NCBI GenBank assembly: GCA_039033855.1 | Contig: JBCCBV010000002.1 | Location: forward strand, 245,535 to 309,534 | From: JBCCBV01 sp039033855 | GTDB taxonomy: Bacteria > Planctomycetota > Phycisphaerae > Phycisphaerales > Phycisphaeraceae | Direction: 5' to 3' | Length of the DNA stretch: 64,000 bases | Shown here: positions 34,183 to 42,306 of the stretch, piece after piece | How positions within the stretch are numbered: the first letter of the stretch is position 1 | How the letters are laid out: the number at the start of each line of letters is the position of its first letter | The notes under the pieces: generated by a model | What the model was told of the DNA's origin: nothing | Database searches by the model: none | What the model saw: the letters and a program-made list of their open reading frames with translations, nothing else | Program-made: the position numbers and the translations under genes

Positions 34183-35820
34183 TTACCGCGCCGCCAGCGC
34201 CTGCGCCGCGTGCTCGCGGTCGTCGAAATGCGCCTTGACCGAGCCGCCCCGGCCGTCGGACACCACCTGGTAATCCTCGTGCCCCTTGCCGGCGATCAAG
34301 ACCGTGTCGCCCGGCGAGGCCTCCGCAATCGCCCGCCGAATCGCCAACGCGCGGTCGATGTCAACCCGTACTTCTTTCTCGCTGTTTTGAGAATCGGAAT
34401 CGACGCCCGCCAGCGCGTCGCCGAGGATCTGCTGGGGGTCTTCGGTCCGCGGGTTATCCGAGGTCAGCCACACCACATCGGCGTGACGCAGCGCGGCCTG
34501 CATCATGAGCGGGCGCTTGGCTCGGTCGCGGTCGCCGCCGCAACCGAACACCGTGATCAGCCGGCCGGTCTCCCCGTCGGTCTCCATGCCGGACGCGCGC
34601 GCCAACGGGCCGAGCGCCTGCCCGACGTTATCCAGCGCATCGGGCGTGTGGGCGTAATCCACGAACACCGTGGGTCCATCGGAAACAGGCTTTTCCAAAT
34701 CCACCGCGGCCGCCTTCACCCGCTCGACCCGGCCCGGCGTCTGCGGGCAGCCGCGCAGCGCCACCGCCGCCAACGGGTCGTCGAGTTCGACCGCCGCCCG
34801 CGCCAGCGCTAAGGCCTGCGTGGCGTTGGCGACGTTGAACCGGCCGATCAACGGCAGCCGTGCTTCCACCACCCGGCCCGGTTCGGGCCCATGCCAACGC
34901 ACGTCGGCGCCCTCGATCCCCAGGCGCCCAATCGACGCCACCAGCGCCCCGGGCTCAACGTCGTCTTGCCCGTCTTGTAGCCGCGTGTACATCCGCCGGG
35001 CCTTGCACCCTTGGGCGATGCGCCCGGCCCAGGGGTCGTCGGCATTCACTACGGCCGTCGCATCTTCCGGCAACATCGAGAATAAAATCGCTTTGGCGTC
35101 GGCGTAAGCCTCCATCGTGCCGTGGTAGTCCAGGTGGTCCTGGGTGAGGTTGGTCAGGCACGCCGCGGCGAAACGCAGCGCCGCGCAACGGCCCTGGTGC
35201 AGCGCGTGGCTGGAAACCTCCATCACCGCAGCCGCGCAGCCGTGGCGGACCATCTCGGCCAGCCGGCGGACGGTTTCGACCGGCCCGGGCGTGGTCAGCT
35301 CAGAGACGCGCGGGCCCTCGGGGCCGCCGGTGTCGGTTTCGATGGTGCCGATGAGCCCGGCCTTCACGCCCCCCGCGGCGAGCAGGTGGCGGGTGAGCAT
35401 CGCCGTGGTCGACTTGCCGTTGGTCCCGGTGATCCCCAGCACCGCCAGCTTGTGCGACGGCCGCCCCAGCACCGCGTGCGCCGCCCGGCTGGCCAGCGCC
35501 GTATCCACCACGTCGGCCTCGACGCCCACGGCGTTGTTGTTCTCGAACAGTCCAGCATGATCGCGCAGCACCCCCGGCTCGGCCAACACGGCTGCAGCGC
35601 CGTTATCGAGTGCTTGCGGCACGAACCGGCCCGGGTCTTGTTTGGGGTCGGCGCCCCGACGCGCCACGAACAGCATGCCCGGCGTCACGGCACGCGAGTC
35701 GTCCGTCAGGTCGCGCACCACCAGGTCGGCCCAGCGGCCTGCCGTTGAACCGACCGTCGCCCCAGAAAACCCCAGCCCGGGTCGGGCGTCGAACTCACGG
35801 ATCAGGTCGGCCAACCGCAT
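34183..35820 (-). CDS. murE: UDP-MurNAc-L-Ala-D-Glu:meso-diaminopimelate ligase
   Basis: A 545-residue Mur ligase of the cytoplasmic peptidoglycan pathway. The ATP loop is VLGITGTNGKSTTAMLTRHLL near 128. The central domain has MEVSSHAL and NLTQDHLDYHG. The substrate box WLTSDNPRTEDP near 452 carries DNPR, which marks meso-diaminopimelate as the amino acid added. The C-terminal end holds IAGKGHEDYQ. It is the window's evidence for DAP-type peptidoglycan. The stretch 34376-34393 (SDSQNSE) is an AT-rich patch in a variable loop. It is followed by murJ on the opposite strand, 21 bp away. Confidence 0.96.
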   Translation of the reverse strand: MRLADLIREFDARPGLGFSGATVGSTAGRWADLVVRDLTDDSRAVTPGMLFVARRGADPKQDPGRFVPQALDNGAAAVLAEPGVLRDHAGLFENNNAVGVEADVVDTALASRAAHAVLGRPSHKLAVLGITGTNGKSTTAMLTRHLLAAGGVKAGLIGTIETDTGGPEGPRVSELTTPGPVETVRRLAEMVRHGCAAAVMEVSSHALHQGRCAALRFAAACLTNLTQDHLDYHGTMEAYADAKAILFSMLPEDATAVVNADDPWAGRIAQGCKARRMYTRLQDGQDDVEPGALVASIGRLGIEGADVRWHGPEPGRVVEARLPLIGRFNVANATQALALARAAVELDDPLAAVALRGCPQTPGRVERVKAAAVDLEKPVSDGPTVFVDYAHTPDALDNVGQALGPLARASGMETDGETGRLITVFGCGGDRDRAKRPLMMQAALRHADVVWLTSDNPRTEDPQQILGDALAGVDSDSQNSEKEVRVDIDRALAIRRAIAEASPGDTVLIAGKGHEDYQVVSDGRGGSVKAHFDDREHAAQALAAR

Positions 35821-35909
35821 GGCAGAAACTTATCGGGTGTACGCCCGGGCCGGTGTGCGACGCCGGCGATTTGCAAAGGCCGCGCGATCACCGCCGAGGC
35901 GTACTGCGT

Positions 35910-36518
35910 TCACCCTGCGCGGCGGGCGTGGTCGTTCACGGGCTTGGGCCAGCTGACCGCCGGCCGCCCGGCCGGTCGCACCCATACGCTGCCACGGCCG
36001 CGCTGGCCCAGCACGCCGGTGAGGCGTTCGAGGTATTCGCGCAGGGCCGGCTCGTCGAAGTTCGCCAGGAACTCGGGCGCCGCGGTGCGGTTGCGCACCC
36101 GGATGCGGTTGATGAGCTCGCGCTTGCTGAGGGCCGTGGTATCGGCGGTGTCGTCCGGGTCCGCGTTTGTGGCCGGTGTAACCGCGGGGCGCTCGGGTCG
36201 GGCCGTGGCCGATGCCTGCGAAGCCGCGTCCGCCTGCGCAGCGGTCGGCGTCAACGCCTGAACAGGGTCGGACGCTTCGGCCCGCTCGCGCAGCACCGCC
36301 AGGGGGTCGGACGAAGCCCGCTCGGCGAGTTCCTGCTTGCGCTCGGCGAGCGCTGCGGACAAATCGAGTTGCGTGGGCACGCCCTCGGCCTCGGCCATCG
36401 CGGCCAACGCCTCCGCGGACACGGCCGGGTCGGTCGCCGCCGCGGCGCTCGCGGGCAGGTCGCCCAGCGGCGCGTCATAAGAGAGATCGGGAAACAGCGA
36501 GCGTTCGGCGTTCGGCAT
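35910..36518 (-). CDS. Conserved-looking protein of unknown function
   Basis: A 202-residue protein started at ATG 36518 with AGGAG 9 bases upstream. It is Ala/Glu-rich and probably disordered for the first 140 residues. A compact basic helical end follows: LSKRELINRIRVRNRTAAPEFLANFDEPALREYLERLT near 145-185. That end could be a protein-interaction or DNA-interaction motif. No membrane segment or catalytic motif. I do not recognise it. Good ribosome binding site and codon use support that it is real. Confidence 0.65.
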   Translation of the reverse strand: MPNAERSLFPDLSYDAPLGDLPASAAAATDPAVSAEALAAMAEAEGVPTQLDLSAALAERKQELAERASSDPLAVLRERAEASDPVQALTPTAAQADAASQASATARPERPAVTPATNADPDDTADTTALSKRELINRIRVRNRTAAPEFLANFDEPALREYLERLTGVLGQRGRGSVWVRPAGRPAVSWPKPVNDHARRAG

Positions 36519-36819
36519 CGGTCGAGACTCCTCGGGACTCCCCGTTACTCGACACCCGCCCGCTTGACCCTTGAGGTGTAACCCGCGCGGACACCCCCCG
36601 GAAGCGCCCCCGGAAGCGCCCCCGGAAGCGCCCCCGGAATCCACACCCCGGATTCACACCCGAATGCATCCTCCGCAGGCGCCCCGCAAAGCCCCGCGGA
36701 AAGTCTTCCTGCAAGTCCGAGCACGCGATAGTCCGAAAGGCAGCGGCGTAAATATGCCCGCGCAGCGTCCCGCATCGAAAAACGCCCCGGCCGGGGTACG
36801 ATGCCCGGCCCGCAGCACC
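36519..36819. other. Divergent intergenic region with 12-bp tandem repeat
   Basis: This 301-bp stretch separates the start of the unknown minus-strand gene from the FKBP gene. It contains the 12-bp tandem array at 36594-36652. No RNA gene or clear promoter pair was found. Confidence 0.5.
36594..36652. repeat. 12-bp tandem repeat, CCCGGAAGCGCC x4.5
   Basis: GGAAGC recurs exactly every 12 bases at 36600, 36612, 36624 and 36636, with a variant GGAATC at 36648. It is the clearest non-coding member of the dispersed CCCCGGAA family. Confidence 0.85.
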
Positions 36820-38190
36820 ATGCCTCGAACCGTCTTCAGCCCCCATTCCGGCCTGCCCGTAAAGGTCCGCGACCAGGACCTCGGACGTGCCCTGCGCGAC
36901 GAGGCCGGTCGCATCTTCTACGTCGTCGAACGGCCCGACCAACCCGGCGTGGTCTACGGCGCCAAAACCCGCAAGGGCTCGCCCGCCGAGCTCGAACGCT
37001 ACGACGCCCTGGCCGAGTCTCCAGACCCGGCCGGTATCGCCACCGAGCCGGACACCGCGGCCGATCGGGCCAGCTCCCCGACCGCAACGACCCCGCGCGT
37101 TGCGCATGCCAGCGCTCCGGTCCACGACGCCACCGGCGGCCGACGGGCCCGCAGCACCGGGCGGCGCAAAGCGTTGTTGATCCTGGCGATGCTGCTGGGC
37201 GCCGCGGCGGCGTATGCGCTGTTCGGCCCGCTGCCCGACGACGCCTGGCGCGACAAGCTGCCCTGGAACACGCCTCAAGAGAGCACGCCCGCCGAGCCGG
37301 TTCCCGCACCGCCTGATCACCCGGCGCCGCGAACCCCGGCGTCGCTCGTCGATCCGATCTTGCCAATCCAATCGCCCGGCGTCGCATGGCGGCCGGTGCA
37401 ACACGCGGTCGGTCCTTCGCCGGCACAAGACGACTGGCCGGGGTGGGAGGTCGTGGGCGATTTGCGCCGGCTGACCGTCGACCGCCGACCCGACGCCGAG
37501 GCCCTGCGTCCCGACGGGTTTGTGCGTTACCGGATGCGGGTGCTCACGCCCGGCGGCCGGGCCATCGAATCGCTATCGGACCCCGCCGAGCGGCTGGGCG
37601 TGCTGTCGAAATGGACGATGCCCGATGCGCTGCGCGCCGGGCTCACCGGCATGCGTTTGGGCGAACGGCGTTTGGTGGCCGTGCCGCGCGACCGCTGGCC
37701 GATCGACTGGCGCCGGGCCGCGGGGCGTTCGTCCGCCAAGGCCCTGCTGGTGGAGCTCACCGTCACCGGGCTCCGGCCGGGCGTGGCGGTCGAAACCCTC
37801 ATCGGCGGCCAGGGCCCAACCGTCCGGCCGGGCGACCACGTCGAGGTTCACTGGATCGCCTTCGTCGGCCCGAGCGCCCGCCCGCTCGACAGCACCCGCC
37901 AGCGTGGCGCAGCCCAGCGGCTGACCGTCGGCGCCGGCGAGGTCATCCCCGGCCTCGAGCACGGCCTGATCGGCATGCGCACCGGCGAAACCCGACGCGT
38001 CCGCGTGCCCCCCGCGCTGGCGTTCGGCGAGCAGGGCCTGCCCCCCATGGTCCCGCCCGGCGCCACGCTGACCTACCAGGTAAGGCTGGTCGCGCTGATC
38101 CCCGGCGAGCCCGCGCCGGCCACGGCCGTCGGCTCCGGCGCCACGCCCCCAAGTCGCGCCGTCCGTCCAATCGAACCCGGTTCGCTCTGA
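36820..38190 (+). CDS. Membrane-anchored FKBP-type peptidyl-prolyl isomerase
   Basis: A 456-residue protein. The first about 45 residues (GRIFYVVERPDQPGVVYGAKTRKGS) are a small N-terminal module, then a disordered linker, then one membrane segment near 112-132 (KALLILAMLLGAAAAYALF). Two FKBP-like domains follow outside the membrane. The first (about 205-315) is diverged, with MRLGERRLVAVPRDRW. The second (about 330-440) is canonical: GDHVEVHWIAFVG, GAGEVIPGLEHGLIGMRTGETRRVRVPPALAFGEQGLPPMVPPGATL. The likely role is folding of envelope proteins. The ATG at 36820 is chosen because upstream sequence is repeat-derived. Confidence 0.88.
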   Translation: MPRTVFSPHSGLPVKVRDQDLGRALRDEAGRIFYVVERPDQPGVVYGAKTRKGSPAELERYDALAESPDPAGIATEPDTAADRASSPTATTPRVAHASAPVHDATGGRRARSTGRRKALLILAMLLGAAAAYALFGPLPDDAWRDKLPWNTPQESTPAEPVPAPPDHPAPRTPASLVDPILPIQSPGVAWRPVQHAVGPSPAQDDWPGWEVVGDLRRLTVDRRPDAEALRPDGFVRYRMRVLTPGGRAIESLSDPAERLGVLSKWTMPDALRAGLTGMRLGERRLVAVPRDRWPIDWRRAAGRSSAKALLVELTVTGLRPGVAVETLIGGQGPTVRPGDHVEVHWIAFVGPSARPLDSTRQRGAAQRLTVGAGEVIPGLEHGLIGMRTGETRRVRVPPALAFGEQGLPPMVPPGATLTYQVRLVALIPGEPAPATAVGSGATPPSRAVRPIEPGSL

Positions 38191-38260
38191 GCCCCCCGCA
38201 ATGCGCCGGGCCTCGGGCCTGATGATGTGCCCGGCTCCGGCGCCCGGGTAGACTCGTTTC

Positions 38261-40081
38261 GTGCTGAAAGTGCTCGGCTTGTTCCTGCTGCTGGTCGTCC
38301 CGCCCCTGGCGTGGCTGAACTTCGGCTTCAAGCCCGCGCCCGACCGTCGACCGGACACCCTGGTCTACGCCACGTCGAGCAAGATCATCACGCTCGACCC
38401 GCAGAAGACCCAATCGCTCAACGACGGTCGGATTATCAGTTCGATGCTGGAACCGCTTGTGCGGTTCGACCCCGGCCGGCTGGCGGCCGACCCCGGCGAC
38501 CCCGCTGCGCTCATCCCCGGCGCCGCCGAGGCCTTGCCCACCCTGGGTGAAGACGGCCGGACCTACACCTTCCGCATCCGGCCCGACGCCAAGTGGTCCA
38601 ACGGCGACGCGGTCACCGCCCACGACTTCGACCGCGCCTGGATGCGCGGCATGTTCCCGGACATGGTGGGCCCCTACTCCGACAAGCTGCTGATCATCGA
38701 AGGCGGCGACGCTTTTTTCGCGTGGCGCGGCAACGTCCTCAAACTCCTGAATGCGCAAACCCCCGCCGCAGAACTTGAGGCGGCCCGACAAGCCCTGCCC
38801 GAAGCGGACCGGCACTGGAAGCCAGGCGACGGCCAGGCCGCCTTCGAGCGATCCATCGAGCGCTACGACGAGTTGGTCCGCGTCGATACGCCGGACGACC
38901 ACACCCTGATCGTGCGCCTCAAATCGGTCACCCCTTATTTCCCGGAACTGGTGTCGTTCGTCACGTTCGCGCCGTTGCACGAAGCCAGCGCGATGGACGC
39001 GCTGAGCGTGGACCCGGACTCCGGGTTCGTGACCATGGACACCACCTACTTCCAGCGCCCCGATCGTTACATGGCGAACGGCGCGTACACGCTGGACCTC
39101 TGGGAGTTCGGCCAGCGGCTCGAATTGGTGGCCAACCCGAACTACCGGCTGCACTCTGAACGTCGTAACCAGCGCATCGTGATGCTCGTGATCGAGGACG
39201 AAGGCGTCGCCCTGCTCAAGTTCAACCGTGGCGAAGTGGACTGGTGTCTGAGCGTGGCGGCGTCGTCTTCGCTCGCTTCGGAGTTGGTCGCCAAACGCCC
39301 GCTTGAAGCGCAGCTGATTACCGCGGTGGCGACCTACTACTACTCGCTCAACTGCTCGCCCATGGTCGGCGGACGGCCGAACCCCGTCGCGGACGTCCGC
39401 GTCCGGCGCGCGCTGTCCATGGCCATCGATCGAGACGAACTGGTCCGCTCGGTCACTCGGCTCTACCAGCCGGTGGCCGACTCGTTCGTGCCCGAAGGCC
39501 AGGTGCCCGGCTACACGCCGCCCGACGGCCAATACCACCGCTACGACCCCGACGCCGCCCGCGCGCTGCTGGCTGAAGCGGGCTACGGCCCCAACAACCC
39601 CCTGCGATTCGAGCTGGTTTACAACACCAACGGCGGGCACGAAACGCCTGCCCAGGCCATCGTCCAGATGTGGCGCGACAAGCTCGGAGCCACCGTCACC
39701 ACCTCCGCCTACGAGTGGGGCGAGTTCACCGAAGTCCGACGCGGCAAGCGCTACGAGGTCGCCCGCAACGGATGGTTCGGCGACTACCGCGACCCCTCGA
39801 CCTTCCTCGAACTGTTCCGCTCCGACGGCACGCTCAATGTCACCGGCTACGCAGATACCGAGTTCGACCGCCTGCTCGACGAAGCGGGCGCCTCGCTCGA
39901 CCCCGAACGCCGAGCCGAACTCTACGCCCAGGCCGAGACCCGCATGCTCGACGCCGCCCCCATGATCCCGCTGTGGCACTACTTTGACCTGCACCTGGTC
40001 CACAACACCCGCGTAACAGGCTTGAATCTCAACCCCTGGAACGCCTTGGCCCTGCACGAAGTCGCCGTGACGCTTCCGTAG
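38261..40081 (+). CDS. Peptide ABC transporter substrate-binding protein (OppA/DppA family)
   Basis: A 606-residue SBP_bac_5 protein. It starts at GTG with a hydrophobic signal-anchor (LGLFLLLVVPPLAWLNFGF) and no lipobox Cys. Family blocks: SSKIITLDPQKTQSLNDGRIISSMLEPLVRFDP, FRIRPDAKWSNGDAVTAHDF, DVRVRRALSMAIDRDELV and NGWFGDYRDPSTFLELF. It should bind oligopeptides or similar solutes outside the membrane. It is 27 bp upstream of the permease gene, so they form an operon. The second permease and the ATPases are not in the window. Confidence 0.92.
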   Translation: MLKVLGLFLLLVVPPLAWLNFGFKPAPDRRPDTLVYATSSKIITLDPQKTQSLNDGRIISSMLEPLVRFDPGRLAADPGDPAALIPGAAEALPTLGEDGRTYTFRIRPDAKWSNGDAVTAHDFDRAWMRGMFPDMVGPYSDKLLIIEGGDAFFAWRGNVLKLLNAQTPAAELEAARQALPEADRHWKPGDGQAAFERSIERYDELVRVDTPDDHTLIVRLKSVTPYFPELVSFVTFAPLHEASAMDALSVDPDSGFVTMDTTYFQRPDRYMANGAYTLDLWEFGQRLELVANPNYRLHSERRNQRIVMLVIEDEGVALLKFNRGEVDWCLSVAASSSLASELVAKRPLEAQLITAVATYYYSLNCSPMVGGRPNPVADVRVRRALSMAIDRDELVRSVTRLYQPVADSFVPEGQVPGYTPPDGQYHRYDPDAARALLAEAGYGPNNPLRFELVYNTNGGHETPAQAIVQMWRDKLGATVTTSAYEWGEFTEVRRGKRYEVARNGWFGDYRDPSTFLELFRSDGTLNVTGYADTEFDRLLDEAGASLDPERRAELYAQAETRMLDAAPMIPLWHYFDLHLVHNTRVTGLNLNPWNALALHEVAVTLP

Positions 40082-40108
40082 TCGTCCACGCTCCCGAGGA
40101 ACACACGC

Positions 40109-41047
40109 TTGCTCACGCTGATCGCAAGACGCCTGATCCAGTTGCCCATCATCCTGGCGCTCGTGTTTTCGGCGACGTTCACGCTGGCGTGGGTGCTGCC
40201 GGGCGACCCCTTTCGCGGCGCGGACGAACGGCAGGTCGATCCGGCCATCGAGGCCGCGATGCGCGCGCAATACAACCTCGACAGCCCGTGGTCTTTCCTG
40301 CGCAGCTACACCAAGGAGCTGTTCACCGAAGCGGACCTGGGCCCGTCGCTCAAGTACCGCGACCGCAAGGTCGCCGACATCTTGGGCGAGGCCTTGCCCG
40401 TGTCCGCCACCCTGGGCGCCGCCGCCATCGGCGTGGCGCTACTCATCGGCACCGTGGCCGGCGTGGTCGGCGCGCTCAAGCCCGGCACCGCGCTCGAAGC
40501 GGGGTCGCTCGGCGTGGCGCTCATCGGCGTATCACTGCCCAGCTTCGTCACCGGCACATTGCTGCTGGCCTTCGCCGGCGTGCTGGCGACCCACGCACCC
40601 GCCTTCGCCCTGCCCATCGGCGGGTGGACCGGACCGTCGGCCGTCCTGCTACCCGCTATCGCGCTCGGGCTGACCCCCGCGGCCTATATCGCCCGGCTGC
40701 TCCGACTCGGCCTGGCCGACCTGATGCACAGCGACTTTGTCCGCACCGCCCGGGCCAAGGGCGTTTCACCCAACCGCGCCCTGTTCGGCCACGCGCTCAA
40801 GGTCGCCTACCTGCCCGTCCTGTCGTTCCTGGGCCCCGCGGCCGCGTCGGCGATGACCGGCAGCTTCGTCATCGAGCAGGTCTTCAACATCCCCGGCCTG
40901 GGCGAGCACTTTGTGAACGCCGTGCTCAACAAAGACCAAACGCTGCTGCTGGGCATCGTGCTGACCTACTCAACGATTCTCGTGCTGTTCAACCTGGTGG
41001 TCGACGTGGCCTACGGCTGGCTCGACCCGCGCATCGAACTGGGCTAA
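40109..41047 (+). CDS. Peptide ABC transporter permease (OppB/DppB type)
   Basis: A 312-residue inner-membrane protein starting with TTG and preceded by GAGGA. It begins RLIQLPIILALVFSATFTLAWVLPGDPF, the OppB-family opening. The coupling motif is YIARLLRLGLADLMHSDFVRTARAKGVSPNRALFGHALK, followed by FVIEQVFNIPGLGEHFVNAVLNKDQ. Six membrane segments fit the family. Normally it works as a heterodimer with OppC. Its stop codon shares two bases with the stop of lgt on the other strand. Confidence 0.93.
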   Translation: MLTLIARRLIQLPIILALVFSATFTLAWVLPGDPFRGADERQVDPAIEAAMRAQYNLDSPWSFLRSYTKELFTEADLGPSLKYRDRKVADILGEALPVSATLGAAAIGVALLIGTVAGVVGALKPGTALEAGSLGVALIGVSLPSFVTGTLLLAFAGVLATHAPAFALPIGGWTGPSAVLLPAIALGLTPAAYIARLLRLGLADLMHSDFVRTARAKGVSPNRALFGHALKVAYLPVLSFLGPAAASAMTGSFVIEQVFNIPGLGEHFVNAVLNKDQTLLLGIVLTYSTILVLFNLVVDVAYGWLDPRIELG

Positions 41048-42267
41048 GCCTTCGGCCGTTTATTCTTGCCGGGCCGAGACGATTGCGGTTCGGCCGCCGG
41101 CACCGGCTCGGTCCACGGCCCCTTGCGCCACCCGCCCAACGGCTCGACCTTCCGGCGCGACGCCGCCCAGAAGATCACCCCCGCCGCGATCAAGACCCCG
41201 ACCGACAGCCACTGCCCGCGCGTGATCCCCACGCCCAGGTGCTCGGCCGTCCACGCGAACTCGACATCCACCAGCGACGCGTCCGGCCGGCGGAAGAACT
41301 CGTTCACGATCCGGGCCACCGCGTAGCTGACCCCGAACGCCGCCGCCACCATCCCGGGCTTGCGCGGCACGCGCCACAGCACCGCCAGCACCACGCAGAC
41401 CAAAAATCCCTCGAGCGCCGCGGCGTACAGCTGCGACGGGTGACGGGCCGGCAGCAACTCGAACATGAGCGACCGCACGGCGTCCTCGTTCGGCCCGCCG
41501 GCGCGCACCACCTCGCCCAACTGGCCCAGCGAATCCGAGACGACCCGCCAACCCTTCTCGCGCGTGCCCAGGTCCATCGCCGACAGGTCGTCGAACGCAT
41601 CGAGGTACGTCGCGGTATCCACGCCGGCCCCGGCCAACGCGTCGAGCACGTCGGGTTCGGTCAAGCGGGGCAACCGCTCGGCGTCGTACTCTTCGAGCTC
41701 GGTCGGGAAACGCACCGACCACGCCGGCCCGGCCTGCCCCGGCGCCGCGACCACCCGGCCGAACAACTCGCCGTTCACGAAGTTCGCCAGCCGACCAAAC
41801 GCCAAGCCCAACGGCGCCCCGAACGCCAACAGGTCGACCGCGTGCAACGGCGGGACCTTGTTGCGCAGCGCAAACGCCACGGCGCCCACGCAGGCGCCGG
41901 CGATGCCCCCGTGGCTGGCCATACCCCCGCGGTGCATCGCCACGACGCCCCAAAACGGGAACGTCGGCAGCACGCCCAGCAACTTGGGGTCGTACAGCAT
42001 CACGTAGCCCAGCCGGCCTCCGACCACCGCGCCAATCGCGCACCAGATGATGAAGTCTGCCGACCGCCCCGCCTCCAGCGGGCTGCGCCCAACCCGCGCC
42101 ACGCGCCGCACCAGCAAGAACCCGACCACGAAGCCCGCCAGGTACGCCAGCCCGTACCACCGCAGGCCGAACGTGTCGGTCAGTCGGATCGCGAACGGGC
42201 TCAGGTCGTGCAGCCAAGCCGCCAAGGTGTACGGCTTGGGCAAGATGGACCAGATCGAAAGCGTCAT
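41044..42267 (-). CDS. lgt: Prolipoprotein diacylglyceryl transferase with large insertion
   Basis: Lgt adds diacylglyceryl to the lipobox cysteine of preprolipoproteins. The N-terminal half follows the family: GLRWYGLAYLAGFVVGFLL, HRGGMASHGGIAGACVG and FVNGELFGRV. RHPSQLYAAALEGF marks the resumed C-terminal half. Between them, residues about 185-265 hold an extra soluble stretch (LTEPDVLDALAGAGVDTATYLDAF...) absent from ordinary Lgt of 260-300 residues; this protein has 407. It likely forms a periplasmic or cytoplasmic insert. It follows the RNase R gene by 39 bp on the same strand. Confidence 0.94.
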   Translation of the reverse strand: MTLSIWSILPKPYTLAAWLHDLSPFAIRLTDTFGLRWYGLAYLAGFVVGFLLVRRVARVGRSPLEAGRSADFIIWCAIGAVVGGRLGYVMLYDPKLLGVLPTFPFWGVVAMHRGGMASHGGIAGACVGAVAFALRNKVPPLHAVDLLAFGAPLGLAFGRLANFVNGELFGRVVAAPGQAGPAWSVRFPTELEEYDAERLPRLTEPDVLDALAGAGVDTATYLDAFDDLSAMDLGTREKGWRVVSDSLGQLGEVVRAGGPNEDAVRSLMFELLPARHPSQLYAAALEGFLVCVVLAVLWRVPRKPGMVAAAFGVSYAVARIVNEFFRRPDASLVDVEFAWTAEHLGVGITRGQWLSVGVLIAAGVIFWAASRRKVEPLGGWRKGPWTEPVPAAEPQSSRPGKNKRPKA

Positions 42268-42306
42268 GGTGGTTCCCGCAATCGGCCGGGCTTCGGGCCT
42301 TACGGC

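Noticed and set aside
36594..36652. 12-bp tandem array as a possible CRISPR or iteron origin
   Set aside because: No spacers, no Rep or DnaA gene nearby, and the same unit occurs inside genes elsewhere in the window.
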